A stretch of 5,529 nt of DNA from CAYMZB01 sp964394845 (lineage in GTDB: Bacteria > Patescibacteriota > Microgenomatia > Daviesbacterales > UBA10151), in contig CAYMZB010000041.1 in assembly GCA_964394845.1 (NCBI GenBank), positions 1 through 5,529 of the forward strand, given 5' to 3'. Below, piece after piece: positions 4,248 to 5,529 of the stretch. Under the pieces are notes generated by a model. That model was not told the DNA's origin. It made no database searches and was given only the letters and a program-made list of their open reading frames with translations. The translations under genes and the position numbers were made by a program. Within the stretch, counting starts at the first letter, position 1. Each line of letters begins with the position of its first letter.

Positions 4248-5377
4248 GATTGTAATATATGTACCACAACTGTGGCTCCAGATCCTCCTACGTTATGTGT
4301 TAATCCTATATTTGCTCCGTTAACTTGTCTTTTTCCTGACTTTTGTTGAAGTTGATGAGTTACTTCTATAATTTGTTTTAAACCAGTAGCACCAACAGGA
4401 TGACCGCAGGCTTTAAGTCCACCTGATGTATTAACAGGGATTTTTCCGCCTAATTTTGTATGACCTTTAAATACAAATTCTCCGCCCTCGCCTTTTTTAC
4501 AAAATCCTAAATCTTCCATTGCTAAAATCTCAGCAATAGTAAAGCAATCATGGACCTCGGCAATCTTAATATCGGATATTTCAACACCGGCTTGCTTTAG
4601 CGCTTTTTGGGAAGCTTGCTTGGTGGCAGCAAGCTCTACCAGTGACACTCTTTTTGCTAAATCTACAGTGTCTGTTGCAACTGCAGAACCTGTAATAAAT
4701 ACTCCTGGACTGTTACTATCAGATGATAAAACAACTGCTCCAGCGCCATCAGTGATAGGGGAGGCATCAAAAAGAGTGAAAGGGGAAGAAATAACAGGAC
4801 CTTCTAAAACTTTCTCCATGGTAACCTCAAATGGAAACTGGGCTTTTTCATTCATGGAAGCATGAAAGTGATTCTTAACAGAAACAGAAGCTAAATGTGA
4901 TCTGGTTGTTCCGTATTTTTGCATATGAGCTTTGGCCATCAGAGCATAAAGAGCAGGAAAAGTTAATCCGGCTTTTCTTTCTGCCTCTGATCCAGCTCCC
5001 ATTAAGGCAGAAGAAATCTCTGAAGACTCTGCATCTGTCATTTTTTCTGCGCCAACTACCAAAGCGTTTTTATATGTACCCGCAAGCAAAGACTGAATAG
5101 CTAAGTGAACTGCTAAGCCTCCTGAAGCGCAGGCAGCCTCAATCCTAAAAGAAGCGCAGTCCATTCCTAAGTGAGAGGTGACTAAAGCGCCCAGATGATC
5201 TTGACCGGATAATTTTCCATAGATCATATTGGCAAAAAATACTGCATCTATATTTGAGGCTTTAAGACCCGCATCTTTTATAGCTTCATTTGAGGCATCA
5301 AGAGATAGATCCAAAAGATCTTTGTTCCAAAGCTCTCCAAATTTTGTTAAACCAGCTCCTTTTACTCTTATTTTCAT
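4244..5377 (-). CDS. Acetyl-CoA acetyltransferase (SCP2/archaeal-type thiolase)
   Basis: A 377-residue thiolase that condenses two acetyl-CoA into acetoacetyl-CoA, the first step of the mevalonate pathway. The nucleophile Cys83 sits in RIEAACASGGLAVH (78-91). Other family motifs are VGAEKMTD (108-115), YALMAKAHMQKYGTTR (144-159), EVHDCFTIAE with His276 (274-283), and CGHPVGATG with His326 (324-332). The C-terminal HNVGGSGATVVVHIL (361-375) has His where classical biosynthetic thiolases have the second catalytic Cys. This is typical of SCP2-like and archaeal thiolases found beside DUF35 and HMG-CoA synthase. Length is normal for the family. The ATG at 5377 is 9 bp after the HMG-CoA synthase stop, with a weak AGGA about 14 nt upstream. 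The stop overlaps the DUF35 start by 4 bp. Coupling to HMG-CoA synthase would help draw off acetoacetyl-CoA. Confidence 0.95.
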   Translation of the reverse strand: MKIRVKGAGLTKFGELWNKDLLDLSLDASNEAIKDAGLKASNIDAVFFANMIYGKLSGQDHLGALVTSHLGMDCASFRIEAACASGGLAVHLAIQSLLAGTYKNALVVGAEKMTDAESSEISSALMGAGSEAERKAGLTFPALYALMAKAHMQKYGTTRSHLASVSVKNHFHASMNEKAQFPFEVTMEKVLEGPVISSPFTLFDASPITDGAGAVVLSSDSNSPGVFITGSAVATDTVDLAKRVSLVELAATKQASQKALKQAGVEISDIKIAEVHDCFTIAEILAMEDLGFCKKGEGGEFVFKGHTKLGGKIPVNTSGGLKACGHPVGATGLKQIIEVTHQLQQKSGKRQVNGANIGLTHNVGGSGATVVVHILQS

Positions 5378-5386
5378 AAATTAATT

Positions 5387-5529
5387 CTAGATCCTGTACT
5401 TAGTTAATATATTTCTAGCAATTAAAGAGTAATCAATATACTCTTTATCTTTGATTTGCTTTGCTACTGTTTCCTTATTTGTCTTCTGATATTTTTTTAT
5501 TTCCGGTGTTACTTCGATTGCAAAAGCAT
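5387..5529 (-). CDS. HMG-CoA synthase, archaeal type, C-terminal 46 residues (runs off right edge)
   Basis: An open frame enters from the right edge and ends with TAG at 5387-5389, giving 46 residues. The start AFAIEVTPEI (1-10) and the later VAKQIKDKEYIDYSLIARN (21-39) match the end of archaeal HMG-CoA synthases, where a SDAF-EVT strand is followed by a short tail with a K-YIDY-YA-R pattern. That enzyme condenses acetoacetyl-CoA with acetyl-CoA to form HMG-CoA. The position immediately upstream of thiolase and DUF35 is the usual archaeal gene neighbourhood and strengthens the call. The catalytic Cys, His and Glu lie outside the window, so activity cannot be judged. Confidence 0.75.
   Translation of the reverse strand, partial: AFAIEVTPEIKKYQKTNKETVAKQIKDKEYIDYSLIARNILTKYRI

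Noticed and set aside
4620..5100. Two plus-strand open frames (4620-4865 and 4897-5100) opposite thiolase
   Set aside because: Both are antisense to conserved thiolase motifs, with no domain, promoter or ribosome binding site; best explained as shadows of the thiolase gene.

Overview
The window carries most of a mevalonate (isoprenoid precursor) gene cluster on the minus strand, with two toxin-antitoxin modules in its middle. Read in the direction of transcription (right to left) the order is: C-terminal end of an archaeal-type HMG-CoA synthase (5387-5529), SCP2-type acetoacetyl-CoA thiolase (4244-5377), a short DUF35 OB-fold protein (3948-4247), mevalonate kinase (3028-3951), the toxin-antitoxin island (about 1699-2983), a second GHMP kinase that is probably phosphomevalonate kinase (654-1646), and the N-terminal 219 residues of a mevalonate-diphosphate-decarboxylase family protein (1-657). 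HMG-CoA reductase is not in the window.

The metabolic genes are packed tightly. There are 9 bp between HMG-CoA synthase and thiolase, and 4-bp ATGA overlaps at thiolase/DUF35, DUF35/mevalonate kinase and GHMP kinase/decarboxylase. This is the layout of a single translationally coupled operon. The only break is the 1.4-kb island. It holds a plus-strand vapB-vapC pair (RHH antitoxin, PIN toxin) and a minus-strand pair (Phd/YefM-like antitoxin, PIN toxin). The two toxin genes meet tail to tail and share the palindrome CTAG as both stop codons.

Organism (inference): the DNA is AT-rich, the genes are compact, and PIN-type TA modules are frequent. The three candidate promoters look like bacterial sigma70 sites with 17-bp spacers. 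The first steps of the pathway are of the archaeal HMG-CoA synthase/thiolase/DUF35 type, while the last enzyme is of the decarboxylase type found in bacteria and eukaryotes. This mixture fits a Candidate Phyla Radiation (Patescibacteria) bacterium, possibly Microgenomates, better than a typical archaeon, but an uncultivated archaeon is not excluded. TGA is used as a stop at several overlapping junctions, which argues against the TGA=Gly code of Absconditabacteria and Gracilibacteria.

How the genes work together: thiolase makes acetoacetyl-CoA, HMG-CoA synthase pulls this unfavourable step forward, and DUF35 is expected to bridge the two enzymes. After the reductase (elsewhere), the two kinases and the decarboxylase would convert mevalonate to isopentenyl diphosphate. 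Points of most interest are a DUF35 protein that has lost its zinc ribbon, a frame-breaking heptanucleotide tandem repeat inside mevalonate kinase, the TA island splitting the operon (with likely antisense readthrough of one module), and promoters placed so close to start codons that leaderless mRNAs are predicted.
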